From Klebsiella pneumoniae (lineage in GTDB: Bacteria; Myxococcota_A; UBA796; GCA-2862545), in NCBI GenBank assembly GCA_945861065.1, contig CAMASI010000051.1, forward strand, positions 1 through 35,013: 35,013 bases of DNA, read 5' to 3'. Position numbers and translations under genes: made by a program. Of this stretch, positions 7,693-16,967 are shown one piece after another (position 1 is the first letter of the stretch; the number at the start of each line of letters is the position of its first letter). Under the pieces are notes generated by a model. It was given only the letters and a program-made list of their open reading frames with translations, made no database searches and had not been told where the DNA came from.

Positions 7693-8927
7693 TTTCTGGC
7701 GCGATCGCGCTTGTTGGTTTCACGGGCTGTGGCGTCGGGCTCAAGGCCCCACAGCACCTGAATGAGTCGTTGGCCATCAACGCTGCTTGGCCGGTTGTGT
7801 CCTACGAGACGATACCGGGCTGGGAGTCCGAGGAGGAGGAATTCGCAGGGGGCCCTGTCGAAGATTTCAATGAGTTGCTCTTTGGCGATGTGATGCCCGA
7901 GTTTTATATTGAAGTCTCAGACCTCGCCTACGACGCTCTGGTTGCCGATCCCTACGAATGGACGCATGCGTCCTTTACGTACGCGGGCGTGACCTACGAA
8001 AATGTCGGTCTGCGCTGCAAGGGTGAGAATTCCTTCTTGCCGTTTGAACAGAAGTGCTCGCTCAAGGTCGATTTCAACAAGTGGGAAGACATCGAGTTTA
8101 TGGGCCTCGACGAATTGACGCTGAATAATATGTCGAATGACACTTCGATGATGCATGAGCGGCTCGCTTACCAAATGTACCGGGAGTTCGACGTGCCTGC
8201 GGCGCGGGCTACGCACGCGCTCGTCTACCTCAACGGCGAGTTTTACGGACTGTTCGCTCACGTCGAGACGGTAGACATTCGTTTGGCTCGGCAGTGGTTT
8301 GATGACGATTCGGGCACGATGTACGAAGTACACGACGTCGATTTCAAAGATTACTATATTGACGGGTTTTCATTGGAGTTCGGTCTCGATGACCGTACCG
8401 ACCTCATCGGCACCGCAGCGGCGATCGCTACCTACGACGGAAACGATGCGTTGGCGGACCTGGCCGACCATATGAATATGGACTCGTTCGTGGACTATTG
8501 GGCGGTCTGCATCATCGTGGGGCAGTACGACAGCTACCCGTTCGGTTGGCCCGGCGACGACACCCACGTGTACGACGACCCGGTTTCGGGTGTACTCGTG
8601 TGGTTGCCGCACGGCGTAGATGAGACGTTTTACGACCCTTACCGCGACCCGCACGTCGTGAACGGCGTCGTGGCGGTGACTTGTCTTGAGTCGCCCGAGT
8701 GCACGGAGCAACTTCACGCCCGTGCATGGGACGCACTGGACCGGAGCGAAGAAATCGGTTTGCTTGAGCACGCCCAGTCGGTGAAGGCGCAGGTCGAGCC
8801 CTATGTGCTGATGGATACGAACAAGAACTACGACAGCAACTCGGTGTACGCGGAGCAGGATTCGATGATCTCGTTCATCGCGAATCGGCGAATCGACCTG
8901 GAAGCGCTGATCGGCCCTCGGCCGTAG
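7689..8927 (+). CDS. CotH-family (spore-coat-kinase-like) secreted protein, 412 aa
   Basis: The family is recognisable by LRCKGENSF (a variant of the usual KGNSS loop), LTLNNMSNDTSMMHERLAY, the VYLNGEFYGLFAHVETVD strand-turn and the DSFVDYWAVCIIVGQYD helix. CotH proteins have an atypical protein-kinase fold and phosphorylate surface proteins in Bacillus. The usual late motif PWDxDxTF is here PHGVDETF, and the expected Asn before the YxDP strand is missing (GDDTHVYDDP), so catalysis could be altered. The N-terminus carries a short hydrophobic stretch ending TGCG, a possible lipobox (Cys14), which would place the protein outside the inner membrane. The GTG start overlaps the HlyD stop by 4 nt. 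The 3' end overlaps the convergent gene by 53 nt. Confidence 0.82.
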   Translation: MISGAIALVGFTGCGVGLKAPQHLNESLAINAAWPVVSYETIPGWESEEEEFAGGPVEDFNELLFGDVMPEFYIEVSDLAYDALVADPYEWTHASFTYAGVTYENVGLRCKGENSFLPFEQKCSLKVDFNKWEDIEFMGLDELTLNNMSNDTSMMHERLAYQMYREFDVPAARATHALVYLNGEFYGLFAHVETVDIRLARQWFDDDSGTMYEVHDVDFKDYYIDGFSLEFGLDDRTDLIGTAAAIATYDGNDALADLADHMNMDSFVDYWAVCIIVGQYDSYPFGWPGDDTHVYDDPVSGVLVWLPHGVDETFYDPYRDPHVVNGVVAVTCLESPECTEQLHARAWDALDRSEEIGLLEHAQSVKAQVEPYVLMDTNKNYDSNSVYAEQDSMISFIANRRIDLEALIGPRP

Positions 8928-9870
8928 GCCGGCGTCGGCGGCGCAGGAGTGCAAGGGGGCCAAGCGGCAGCCAGAACAGGGATTGTTTGCCGTCGCCGCA
9001 GCATCCAAGGGGCCCAGTCTGCGGAAATGCGCACTCGCCAGCCCCGTCGGTGGGCGTGAGGCAGGTCAAATGAGCGAGCGGCATCGGGTCGGCTTCGGCG
9101 GTGAGCCAAATGCCCTGGTCCGGCCCAAAGGCAACGGCCTCGCCTGTGCCCAACACGGGGGATTGGAGTCGGACGGGCTCGTCGGCCCAGTGTGATTCGG
9201 GCGAAGCGGGGTCAGTCGTCCAGATGAACACCTCTACGTCATTGCGCACGACGACGCGTTCGCCCTGGTCGTCCCAGTCCGCCCCTGAAACGGCCCCGCC
9301 GACGAGCGCTAGCGTAGCGACACTTTGCAGTACGACAGTTCCCGTCGGGTCTGGCATCGGCATGCGGAAGACTGTGCTGGTGCCGTTCTCTTTCGTGAGG
9401 ATGTACACGACGCCTGTGCACGGGTGGACGAGCAAGGCTTCGGCATCTCTTGGGCCGTCCGGGTACACGGCCGTCCAGGTAGCTACGATCACCGCGGCCT
9501 CTCCGTCCTGTTCGGGTTCGCGCACGACGTGGATGGCAATGTTTGGGCGGGTCGCCAAATTGTCACCGATGTCGGCCACATAAAGGCAACGGCCCTCGTC
9601 CGGGCACGGGGCGTCGGCGAGGTCCTCCCAGTCCACCAGCGGCACGCCGGGGAGTTCATGGATTCCCCGAGGGGCGCCGACGTCGTCGAAGGCGTACAAC
9701 ACGGCGTCTCCGCCATGGTCACCGTGCGTAAACCAGACGTTCGGCCGAAGCGACGCTGGCGCCAAGCCTGAAGACTCCAGCGTGACGCCGGAAACGTCGA
9801 GAATTACGGAATCCGGTGCCCATCCGTCGCAGGTGGTTGCCGTGGCTTCAGACAAGAAGAAGAGAATCAC
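8875..9870 (-). CDS. Secreted beta-propeller-like protein with MYXO-CTERM-like tail, 331 aa
   Basis: The body looks like a beta-propeller of the phytase/SdiA-regulated kind. It has repeated hydrophobic blades and the stretch VDWEDLADAPCP, followed by CLYVADIGDNLATRP and DAEALLVHPCTGVVYILTKE, a pattern common in proteins that read as 'difference/esterase-like' propellers. A short N-terminal hydrophobic segment (MILFFLSEATA) may be a signal peptide, although it lacks basic residues. Near the C-terminus come GCCGDGKQ, a hydrophobic helix (SLFWLPLGPLALL) and five Arg, which together resemble a MYXO-CTERM sorting signal. Seventeen further residues follow the Arg cluster, and these lie antisense to the end of the CotH gene. 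The start is a GTG preceded by GGGAG. The function is unknown; surface attachment is inferred. Confidence 0.7.
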   Translation of the reverse strand: MILFFLSEATATTCDGWAPDSVILDVSGVTLESSGLAPASLRPNVWFTHGDHGGDAVLYAFDDVGAPRGIHELPGVPLVDWEDLADAPCPDEGRCLYVADIGDNLATRPNIAIHVVREPEQDGEAAVIVATWTAVYPDGPRDAEALLVHPCTGVVYILTKENGTSTVFRMPMPDPTGTVVLQSVATLALVGGAVSGADWDDQGERVVVRNDVEVFIWTTDPASPESHWADEPVRLQSPVLGTGEAVAFGPDQGIWLTAEADPMPLAHLTCLTPTDGAGECAFPQTGPLGCCGDGKQSLFWLPLGPLALLRRRRRPTAEGRSALPGRFADSR

Positions 9871-9888
9871 GCTGCTCCCAGAACGGAA

Positions 9889-9923
9889 AAGCCCTGCAGC
9901 GACGCGAGGTCGATGCAGGGCTT
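9889..9923 (-). terminator. Rho-independent terminator for the downstream end of the minus-strand lipoprotein genes
   Basis: AAGCCCTGCA (9889-9898) and TGCAGGGCTT (9914-9923) are perfect reverse complements, a 10-bp stem with a 15-nt loop. On the minus strand the stem runs straight into TTTTCC, giving a modest U-tract. It sits 40 nt past the stop of the lipoprotein gene at 9964 and 18 nt before the start of the propeller gene at 9870, so the propeller gene is probably transcribed separately. Confidence 0.8.
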
Positions 9924-9963
9924 CGAAACACCCGATCGGGACCGTGACGGACCCGACCGACCC

Positions 9964-10602
9964 TTACATCAGGGTGACGCAGTTCGCGAGCTCGAAGTCC
10001 GTAGACACCGGGTTGATCCAACCTGCGGAGGGGCTTGCCTGAACGTCGCCAACGGCGCTGGCGTCGTCGGTGGTCCAGATGCCGCAGTCAGCGAAGTTGC
10101 CGTCGATGTCGTACACGCGCAGGGCGTACGTCATGACCGGATCGACGTCGTGAACGCCGCAGGAGAACAACGTGGACGCGTCCATGCCGTAGCTGCCGTT
10201 CGAGTAGCCATCGCCATCGGTATCGCCGAGCGCGGTCAGCGTGCGCTGAAGCGTATCGGTGGTGCCGTCTGGGGCGAATGCGATCGAGATGAGGGTGTGC
10301 TCCTCATTCCAACCATTGACGTTGCCGGTCTCCCAGCTGTTGAAGATCGACGCGGGACCGGTCCAACCGGCCGTGCCGCCATCGAGAACCCAGTCCATGC
10401 CGCTGCCGGCGGTCACACAACCGCTTGCCGCGCTCGTGACCAGGAGGGGTCCTGGGTAGAAGTAGCCCGTCGTGCCGCCCGTGCCGCCGGTGCCGCCGCC
10501 GGTACCGCCCGCCGTCAACGTGTCGGTGCTTCCTGTTTCTTTCGCGTCGTCGCCACAAGCGACTAGTGCTGTCAATGTCAGTAGGACAAGTGTCTTTTGC
10601 AT
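9964..10602 (-). CDS. Unrecognised lipoprotein, 212 aa
   Basis: A clear lipoprotein signal (MQKTLVLLTLTALVAC, Cys16) is followed by a Gly/Thr-rich linker (TAGGTGGGTGGTGGTTG) and a globular domain of about 165 residues. Its features are several Asp-rich loops (GDTDGDGYSNG), four or so Cys residues that could form disulfides, and Trp-rich beta segments (GWTGPASIFNSWETGNVNGWN). I do not recognise the domain. The ATG at 10602 is preceded by GGAGGAGA at good spacing; an upstream in-frame start would place residues before the signal peptide and is rejected. The gene follows another lipoprotein gene on the same strand after 57 nt, and a terminator lies downstream at 9889-9923. Confidence 0.8.
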   Translation of the reverse strand: MQKTLVLLTLTALVACGDDAKETGSTDTLTAGGTGGGTGGTGGTTGYFYPGPLLVTSAASGCVTAGSGMDWVLDGGTAGWTGPASIFNSWETGNVNGWNEEHTLISIAFAPDGTTDTLQRTLTALGDTDGDGYSNGSYGMDASTLFSCGVHDVDPVMTYALRVYDIDGNFADCGIWTTDDASAVGDVQASPSAGWINPVSTDFELANCVTLM

Positions 10603-10659
10603 TGGGGTCTCCTCCACTATGCGGGTGCTCGCTAACCGGTCAGGGCGCGCGTGCAACGC

Positions 10660-11214
10660 CTACAGGTGGTTGCAGGCGTTGACGTCGAAGTTGGTGTCAT
10701 GGGCATGATTGAACACCAGATCCTTGTCTACGGTCGGGAATGCGTCGCTCCACATGTGGTCGCCGGCAGGGTCTCCGGGCTGGCACACGCCGTCTCCGTC
10801 CGCGTCGACGTACCAGTAGGCCACATAAGACGCGCCCCCTTCCAACAGGTTGGGCTTCTGCATCTCCCACGCGCCGCCCGTCACCACCCCGTCGCCGCCG
10901 AACACCGGATTGACGGGGTCAGTGGTGATGTAGAGCTGCATGTGGACGTCTTTGCCTTCGTGGCCGTCGTAGGCACTGCCGGTCAACTTGAAGTCGAAGG
11001 GCCCGGTGTCTACCGGATCCGTGTCCGAGTCTGAATCAGTGTCCGAGTCGGTGTCCGAATCCGAGTCCGTGTCGGCATCCACGTCGGCGTCGGAATCCGC
11101 GTCGGTATCGGTGTCCGCATCCGGCCCATCCGTCGTCACTGGCGATGTGTCCAGAATCTCTTCATCCTTCGGTCCACAAGCGCCCAAGAATCCAACAAGT
11201 TGCAATACGAACAT
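10660..11214 (-). CDS. Lipoprotein with long Asp-Ser/Thr/Ala linker, 184 aa
   Basis: A short lipoprotein signal (MFVLQLVGFLGAC, Cys13) is followed by an acidic linker of about 45 residues in which Asp alternates with Thr, Ser, Ala and Val (encoded at about 11008-11131). A C-terminal domain of about 105 residues follows (FDFKLTGSAYDGHEGKDVHMQLYI to the end). It is a compact beta-rich domain with YVDADGDGVCQPGD, an EF-hand/dockerin-like Ca-binding loop. I do not recognise the domain. The linker is the same kind as in the two LTD proteins at 3905 and 4636. The ATG at 11214 is preceded by GGAGGGG. The gene is divergent from the DUF885 peptidase gene, with 89 nt between starts. Confidence 0.8.
   Translation of the reverse strand: MFVLQLVGFLGACGPKDEEILDTSPVTTDGPDADTDTDADSDADVDADTDSDSDTDSDTDSDSDTDPVDTGPFDFKLTGSAYDGHEGKDVHMQLYITTDPVNPVFGGDGVVTGGAWEMQKPNLLEGGASYVAYWYVDADGDGVCQPGDPAGDHMWSDAFPTVDKDLVFNHAHDTNFDVNACNHL
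11008..11131 (-). repeat. Asp-X codon repeat encoding the acidic linker of the lipoprotein
   Basis: A degenerate hexanucleotide array in which every second codon is GAC or GAT and the others are mostly TCN, ACN, GCN or GTN. Two similar but shorter arrays lie at about 4362-4427 (minus strand) and 4742-4810 (plus strand), each just after the signal sequence of an LTD protein. The codons vary at third positions, so selection acts on the protein pattern rather than on identical DNA. Confidence 0.75.
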
Positions 11215-11303
11215 CGACCCCTCCGCGCCCCCGGATAACCTGACGTCAGCGCCCTGGACCGCCACAAACGATGGCGTTCGCGTAGGGCCATTCGGGAGGG
11301 CTC

Positions 11304-13079
11304 GTGTTTCTGGCGCTTTGGATTTCGGTGGCCTGGAGCGTGGATTCTGCCGCTGGCATCACAGATGAACGCCTCCGAAATGTCGTCAGGGAGCATTGGG
11401 AGGAGCGGCTCAGGGCCGACCCGATCGGCGCAACCCAACTCGGCGACCATCGCTTTGACGACCGCCTGGCGGACCTGGGCGGTGCGTCCCTGGAGCAAGA
11501 GCGCCGGGTACGAAGGGACCTGCTGGAACGGGCGAGGAAGGTGCCTGGCGACGAGTTGGATGAAAATGACCGATTGACCCGGGCGTTGCTCGTAGAACGG
11601 CTGATGAGTGACGTCGCCGTGGAAGCCTGTCGTTTCGAGCACTGGCGTGTCGGGCCGCGCTTCAATGCGTGGGGTGTTCTCGCAGACCTTGTGTCGAGCC
11701 ACCCGGTACACGATGCGACCTCCGCGTCGTCGTTTCTGGCTCGGGTGGAGGCATGGCCGGCCTACGTGGCGCAGGAGACGGCCAACCTTCGCCTGGGTGT
11801 GCATGAAGGGTGGGTGGCGCCGGCTGGCGCAGTTGAACGCACATTGACGCTGTTGGATGCAGCAATCGGTACACGCGCGGCCGCGTGGCCGTTTTCGGAT
11901 CCGGACGATGCGCTCGCGCCGGAGGTTGTCCAACGACAGATTCGGCGCGACGTGCTGCGTGTTGCGGAGCGTGCTGTGCGACCCGCGTTGGTCAGGTATC
12001 GGAACTTCCTGGCCGAGGAGGTGCTTCCCGTCGCAAGGACGGGTGCCGACGAGGGGATCAGCGCGCTCCCTGGGGGTTCGTCTTGTTACGCCGCGTTGAG
12101 TCGTCAGCACACGACCCTTCCTCAGGACGCCGATGCGCTGCATCAGCTAGGCCTGACGGAGATGGCCAAGATCCATTCGGCGTTCCGCACGTTGGGCGTA
12201 GCGACGTTCAAAACCGACGACCTTGCGCGGATTTTCAAGCGGCTGCGCGAAGACTCGGAGCTCCGCTTTGACACTTCGCTCGAGGTTCAGGAAGAAGCGA
12301 GCCGGGCGTTGGCGGCGGCGAATGCCGAGGTGCCTCACTGGTTCGGGCGGTTGCCGAAAACCGAATGCGTCGTGGAGCCGATGCCGGATTGGGAGGCCCC
12401 GTGGAGCACGATTGCGTACTACCGACCTGCGGTTCCCGACGGCTCCGTGCCTGGAACCTACGTCATCAACACGTTTGCGCCAGAGACGCGGCCACGTGCG
12501 GAAGCGCCTGCGCTGGCCTTCCATGAAGCGGTGCCGGGTCACCATTTTCAGGTTTCGTTGGCCCAAGAACTGGCCGAGTTGCCTGCGTTCCGCCGGTTTG
12601 ACGGCGTCACGGCCTTCGTGGAAGGGTGGGCGCTCTATACGGAGGCGCTTGCGGACGAGATGGGGCTGTATCGAACGGACGTCGAGCGTCTTGGCATGTG
12701 GTCTTTTGATGCGTGGCGCGCCGCTAGGCTCGTGGTCGACACCGGCATTCACGCGAAGGGTTGGACACGCCAGCAGGCGATCGATTGGATGGCTATCAAC
12801 ACGCCCTTGGCGCTGAACAACATCGAAAACGAAGTGGATCGGTACGTGTCGTGGCCCGGGCAGGCGCTCGGCTACAAGGTGGGTCAGGTCGAGATCCGTG
12901 CGTTGCGGGCGGAGGCCGAAGAGACGCTCGGCGACCGTTTCGACATTTGTGGCTTCCACGACACGCTGTTGGGCGCGGGTGCGGTGTCGCTGCCGGTGTT
13001 GAGAACCAGAGTGGGCGATTGGGTGCGGATTCAAGCCGCGCGCGCCGTGGACGATGACAGCCGGGCATGTGCGTTGTAA
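11304..13079 (+). CDS. DUF885-family metallopeptidase-like protein, 591 aa
   Basis: A DUF885 protein, a largely alpha-helical zinc-peptidase-like family. The signature HEAVPGHH is at residues 407-414 (His407, Glu408, His413/414) and the downstream EGWALYTE (Glu440) supplies the expected third ligand helix. Further family marks are the GTYVINTF strand before the HExxxGH helix and WPGQALGYKVGQ near the end. The length is normal for the family. The N-terminus (VFLALWISVAWSVDSAAG) looks like a signal peptide, so the enzyme is probably periplasmic. The GTG start at 11304 follows GGGAGG. The gene ends 25 nt before sucA, so it could share a transcript with sucAB although no functional link is known. 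Substrate unknown. Confidence 0.85.
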   Translation: MFLALWISVAWSVDSAAGITDERLRNVVREHWEERLRADPIGATQLGDHRFDDRLADLGGASLEQERRVRRDLLERARKVPGDELDENDRLTRALLVERLMSDVAVEACRFEHWRVGPRFNAWGVLADLVSSHPVHDATSASSFLARVEAWPAYVAQETANLRLGVHEGWVAPAGAVERTLTLLDAAIGTRAAAWPFSDPDDALAPEVVQRQIRRDVLRVAERAVRPALVRYRNFLAEEVLPVARTGADEGISALPGGSSCYAALSRQHTTLPQDADALHQLGLTEMAKIHSAFRTLGVATFKTDDLARIFKRLREDSELRFDTSLEVQEEASRALAAANAEVPHWFGRLPKTECVVEPMPDWEAPWSTIAYYRPAVPDGSVPGTYVINTFAPETRPRAEAPALAFHEAVPGHHFQVSLAQELAELPAFRRFDGVTAFVEGWALYTEALADEMGLYRTDVERLGMWSFDAWRAARLVVDTGIHAKGWTRQQAIDWMAINTPLALNNIENEVDRYVSWPGQALGYKVGQVEIRALRAEAEETLGDRFDICGFHDTLLGAGAVSLPVLRTRVGDWVRIQAARAVDDDSRACAL

Positions 13080-13104
13080 ACGCGAAGCCCTATTGAAGGT
13101 GCCG

Positions 13105-15813
13105 ATGTCGTCGGAATCGCTGCTCGCGGGCGAACATGCTGCGTGGTTGGATGAGCGGTACGGCGCTTGGCTGGTGGATCCCGCTTCCGTGGACCCAGCC
13201 TGGCGCGCGCTTTTTGATTCTTTTCCTCAGGACGTGCCGGCGCTGGCTCCCACGGGTGCCGAGCGAGGCGATGGCGATCTTCGGCGGGCTGCCCGTGTTG
13301 TGCAGTTGATCAACGCTTGGCGTGTTCGCGGTCATGCGTTGGCGGAAATCGATCCGCTCGGGTTCCGCGAGAAGGCCGCCATGCCTGCGTTGGACCCGTC
13401 TTGGCATGGCCTTGGACCGAACGACTTGGACGCCCAAGTGGCGACCGCGCCGCTGTACGGGATTGCCGCGGTCGCGTCCGTCCGCGAGGTTGAGACGCAC
13501 CTGCGCCGCGCCTACGCCGGAGGCATGGCGGCCGAGTTCATGAACCTGATGCAGTTCGAACAGCGGACGTGGGTTCAGAAACGGTTGGAAACGCTGCCTG
13601 GCCGTGCCGTGTTGACGCCACCCGAAGCGGTCCGTTTTCATCGAAAGGCCTGTGACGCAGAAAACCTCGAACGGCTGTTGCACAACCGTTTTCCGGGCAC
13701 CAAACGATTCTCGCTGGAGGGCGCCGAGAGTGTCGTGTCGGCGTTGGACCTGCTTCTCGCGCGACTCTGTGCGCTCGGCGTCACGGACGTCGTGTTCGGG
13801 ATGTCGCACCGGGGCCGGCTGAACACCTTGGTGAACGTGTTTGAGAAGCCGCTAGGCTCGATCATCGGAGAGTTCCAAGACGTCAAGGGTGAGGCGCAAG
13901 GCAGCGGCGACGTGAAGTACCACCTGGGCTTTTCCGCCGTCGTTGCGGTCGGCGAGCGAAAGCTTCATCTGTCGTTGACCCCGAACCCGAGCCATTTGGA
14001 GGCGGTTGATCCGGTCGTCGAAGGCCGGGTCAGGGCGTGGCAGGACGAAGGCGAAGGCGATTCCAAAGGCAGAATCGTCCCCCTACTCATTCACGGCGAT
14101 GCGGCGTTTTCGGGCCAAGGGTTGGTCATGGAGACGCTCAACCTGTCGGAACTCGCCGGCTACCATACCGGCGGCACCATTCACTTGGTGATCAACAACC
14201 AGATCGGCTTCACGACGCCGCCCCACGAAGCGCGGAGCACGCCGTATTGTACGGATGTCGCCCGCATGTTGGCGATTCCGATCCTGCACGTCAACGGCGA
14301 AGACCCGGTGGCGGTCGCGGGTGCGATCGAATTTGCCGCGGAGTGGCGCCAGACGTTCCGCCGAGACGTTGTTGTCGACGTGTATTGTTACCGAAAACAC
14401 GGCCACAACGAGTCGGATGAGCCCGGATTCACCCAGCCCCTGCTGTACGAGACGATTCGGACCCGCAAATCGCCTCGCGAAGCCGTCGAGCAGGGCTTGT
14501 TGGCTGCCGGTCTGTTGACGGTGGCCCAAGCGGCCGCCAACCAGACCGAAAGCCGGGCCGCCTTGGAAGCTGCAGCGGACCTGCCCCACGCGCCCAACGC
14601 CTCCGTACCCGGGCCCTGGGACCGACATCGCGGGGCGGGTACGGAGGAGGTCGGCGACACGCAGTTCGATCGCGATCAGCTGTCCGCGATGCTGGTCGAT
14701 CTCAACACGGTCCCTGCGGGCTTCAACGCGCACCCCAAGATTCGACGATTGTTACAAGACCGCGTGGAGCGGGTCCGCAAGGGCATGTCCCTGGACTGGG
14801 CGCTGGCCGAGATGGCTGCTTTTGGCACGTTGGTGCTCCAAGGCCATGGCGTGCGACTGTCTGGGCAAGACAGCGGTCGCGGCACGTTTTCCCATCGTCA
14901 CGCCGTGCTCGCCGACGTGGTGAACGGTCGCGAGATCTACCCGCTTTGTGCGCTCGGGCCGGGGCGCTTTGTCTGCGTCGATTCGTCGCTGTCAGAGGCG
15001 GGCGTGCTCGGATTCGAATTGGGCTACGCGATGAACGCCCCGAACTACCTCGTGATGTGGGAAGCACAGTTTGGCGACTTCACGAACGGCGCTCAGGTCC
15101 TCATCGACCAGTTCCTCACGGCCACAGAGCAGAAATGGGGGCGGTTGTGCGCGCTCACGTTGCTGCTGCCTCATGGCTACGAGGGACAGGGGCCGGAACA
15201 CAGTTCCGCGCGCTTGGAACGCTTTCTTCAACAAGGCGCTGAAGACAACATTCAGGTCATGAACCTGTCTACACCTGCGCAGTTGTTCCATGCCCTTCGG
15301 CGCCAGGTGCGGCGGCGGGCACGAAAGCCGTTGGTGTTGATGACGCCGAAGAGCGGGCTCCGCCATCCGGAGGCGGTCTCCAGTCTCGACGAGTTTGCGA
15401 CGGGCGCCTTTGCGCCTGTGCTCGACGACACCACCGTCGATCGCGCGGCCGTGCGCAGGGTCGTGTTGTGTTCGGGCAAGGTGTTTTTCGACCTGTCCGC
15501 GGCGCGGAGGGAGCGTGGGGTCAGCGACGTCGCTTTGGTTCGCGCAGAACAACTTTTCCCGTGGCCTGCGGTTGCCTTAGAGGCGGTGCTTGCCGGGTAC
15601 CCTGGCGCTGCTGAAATCGTCTGGTGCCAAGAAGAGCCGAAGAACATGGGGGCGTGGCCCATGTTGGCGGCGGGCTGGTTCGATGGACCTTTGCCCGGCG
15701 GGCGCAGACCTCGCTATGTCGGCCGTCCAGCTGCAGCTGCGCCCTCTACGGGCTCCCACAAACGCCATGTTGCAGCGCAGGAGGCGGTTGTCGCCGAAGC
15801 GCTGCGTTTCTGA
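13105..15813 (+). CDS. sucA: 2-oxoglutarate dehydrogenase E1 component, 902 aa
   Basis: This is the thiamine-diphosphate-dependent E1 of the 2-oxoglutarate dehydrogenase complex, which decarboxylates 2-oxoglutarate and passes the succinyl group to the E2 lipoyl arm in the TCA cycle. Recognisable stretches include the N-terminal E2-binding segment ([21 protein letters not shown]), GMSHRGRLN (residues 232-240), the ThDP/Mg region [22 protein letters not shown], the transketolase-like [13 protein letters not shown] (about 585-598), [14 protein letters not shown] (about 690) and PKNMGAW near the end. The length is close to the family norm of about 930. The ATG at 13105 has AAGG at correct spacing and avoids overlap with the DUF885 gene; an earlier in-frame start at 13054 would overlap it. 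sucB follows after 11 nt. Confidence 0.97.
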   Translation: MSSESLLAGEHAAWLDERYGAWLVDPASVDPAWRALFDSFPQDVPALAPTGAERGDGDLRRAARVVQLINAWRVRGHALAEIDPLGFREKAAMPALDPSWHGLGPNDLDAQVATAPLYGIAAVASVREVETHLRRAYAGGMAAEFMNLMQFEQRTWVQKRLETLPGRAVLTPPEAVRFHRKACDAENLERLLHNRFPGTKRFSLEGAESVVSALDLLLARLCALGVTDVVFGMSHRGRLNTLVNVFEKPLGSIIGEFQDVKGEAQGSGDVKYHLGFSAVVAVGERKLHLSLTPNPSHLEAVDPVVEGRVRAWQDEGEGDSKGRIVPLLIHGDAAFSGQGLVMETLNLSELAGYHTGGTIHLVINNQIGFTTPPHEARSTPYCTDVARMLAIPILHVNGEDPVAVAGAIEFAAEWRQTFRRDVVVDVYCYRKHGHNESDEPGFTQPLLYETIRTRKSPREAVEQGLLAAGLLTVAQAAANQTESRAALEAAADLPHAPNASVPGPWDRHRGAGTEEVGDTQFDRDQLSAMLVDLNTVPAGFNAHPKIRRLLQDRVERVRKGMSLDWALAEMAAFGTLVLQGHGVRLSGQDSGRGTFSHRHAVLADVVNGREIYPLCALGPGRFVCVDSSLSEAGVLGFELGYAMNAPNYLVMWEAQFGDFTNGAQVLIDQFLTATEQKWGRLCALTLLLPHGYEGQGPEHSSARLERFLQQGAEDNIQVMNLSTPAQLFHALRRQVRRRARKPLVLMTPKSGLRHPEAVSSLDEFATGAFAPVLDDTTVDRAAVRRVVLCSGKVFFDLSAARRERGVSDVALVRAEQLFPWPAVALEAVLAGYPGAAEIVWCQEEPKNMGAWPMLAAGWFDGPLPGGRRPRYVGRPAAAAPSTGSHKRHVAAQEAVVAEALRF

Positions 15814-15824
15814 GGGGAGGGACG

Positions 15825-16967
15825 ATGATCGACGTTGTGATTCCGCGGATCGGAGAGTCCATTCAGACGGTGATTCTCGCTCGGTGGCTGAAACAGCCGG
15901 GCGAGGCCGTTGCTGAGGGTGAGGCGATCGTGGCGATCGACAGCGACAAGGCCAGTCTGGACGTCCCGTCGCCAGCCGGTGGTGTGTTTCGGGAACGGTT
16001 GGCCGCAGACGGCGACGAGGTTGCGATCGGCGCGATCGTCGGGCGAATCGAACCCGGTGCGGTCGCCACTGCACCGGTTGCGCCGGTGGTTGAGGTGGCG
16101 GAAGTGCGCGCGGGTCCTGCGGCGAGGCAAGCGGCGAGCGAACAGGGCATTGTGCTGACGGAAGTCTCGGGATCCGGACCGCGCGGTCGGGTCGTGAGCG
16201 CCGATCTTTCGCGACCGCAGCCGGTGGTAGTCCACAAAGCACCGGTGCAGGTGCCAACAGACACGGTGACCGGAACGCGGCGGGTTCCAATGAGCCCGCT
16301 GCGGCGTACGATTGCCCGGCGGTTGCTGCAGGCGACGCAACAAACGGCGATGCTCACGACCTTCAACGAGGTCGATCTGAGCCGTGTCGTGGCGCTTCGC
16401 AAGGCGTACCAGGACGATTTCGTGAAGCGCCACGGCGTGAAACTCGGGTTCATGGGCTTCTTCGTCAAGGCGGCGATCGACGCACTGAAGGCTTTCCCGT
16501 CGGTCAACGCGGAGATCGACGGCGACACCCTCGTGTTCAAGGACTTTTGGCACATCAGCGTGGCCGTGTCGGGGCCCAAAGGACTTGTGGTACCGGTGAT
16601 TCGCGACGCCGATCGCCTTGGTTTCGCCGAGACGGAGAAGGCCATCGCCAAGCTGTCCGAGAAGGCGCGTGAGAACAAGCTTTTGCCGTCGGACTTCGAG
16701 GGCGGCACGTTCACGATCAGCAACGGTGGCGTGTTCGGTTCGATGATGTCTACGCCGATCCTCAATCCACCTCAGAGCGGGATCCTCGGGATGCACGCGA
16801 TCATCGATCGTCCTGTGGGTGTCGACGGGCAGGTGGTGTTGCGTCCGATGATGTACTTGGCGCTGTCCTATGATCATCGGATCATCGACGGCCGCGAGGC
16901 GGTGGGCTTCCTCGTACGCGTCAAACAGTGTGTAGAAGCACCCGATCGGATCCTGCTCGACGTGTGA
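15825..16967 (+). CDS. sucB: Dihydrolipoyl succinyltransferase, E2 of 2-oxoglutarate dehydrogenase, 380 aa
   Basis: The protein has three parts in the usual order. A single lipoyl domain (about residues 1-76) carries the lipoylated lysine in SDKAS (Lys42). A peripheral-subunit-binding domain (about 100-135, [23 protein letters not shown]) binds E3. The catalytic acyltransferase domain (about 150-380) ends in [10 protein letters not shown], with His351 and Asp355 as the active-site pair. The DxxK-type lipoyl context and the location directly after sucA point to the succinyl rather than the acetyl enzyme. The ATG is preceded by GGGGAGGGA; a longer in-frame reading would overlap sucA and is rejected. 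No E3 (lpd) or succinyl-CoA synthetase gene follows, so those must be elsewhere. Confidence 0.96.
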   Translation: MIDVVIPRIGESIQTVILARWLKQPGEAVAEGEAIVAIDSDKASLDVPSPAGGVFRERLAADGDEVAIGAIVGRIEPGAVATAPVAPVVEVAEVRAGPAARQAASEQGIVLTEVSGSGPRGRVVSADLSRPQPVVVHKAPVQVPTDTVTGTRRVPMSPLRRTIARRLLQATQQTAMLTTFNEVDLSRVVALRKAYQDDFVKRHGVKLGFMGFFVKAAIDALKAFPSVNAEIDGDTLVFKDFWHISVAVSGPKGLVVPVIRDADRLGFAETEKAIAKLSEKARENKLLPSDFEGGTFTISNGGVFGSMMSTPILNPPQSGILGMHAIIDRPVGVDGQVVLRPMMYLALSYDHRIIDGREAVGFLVRVKQCVEAPDRILLDV

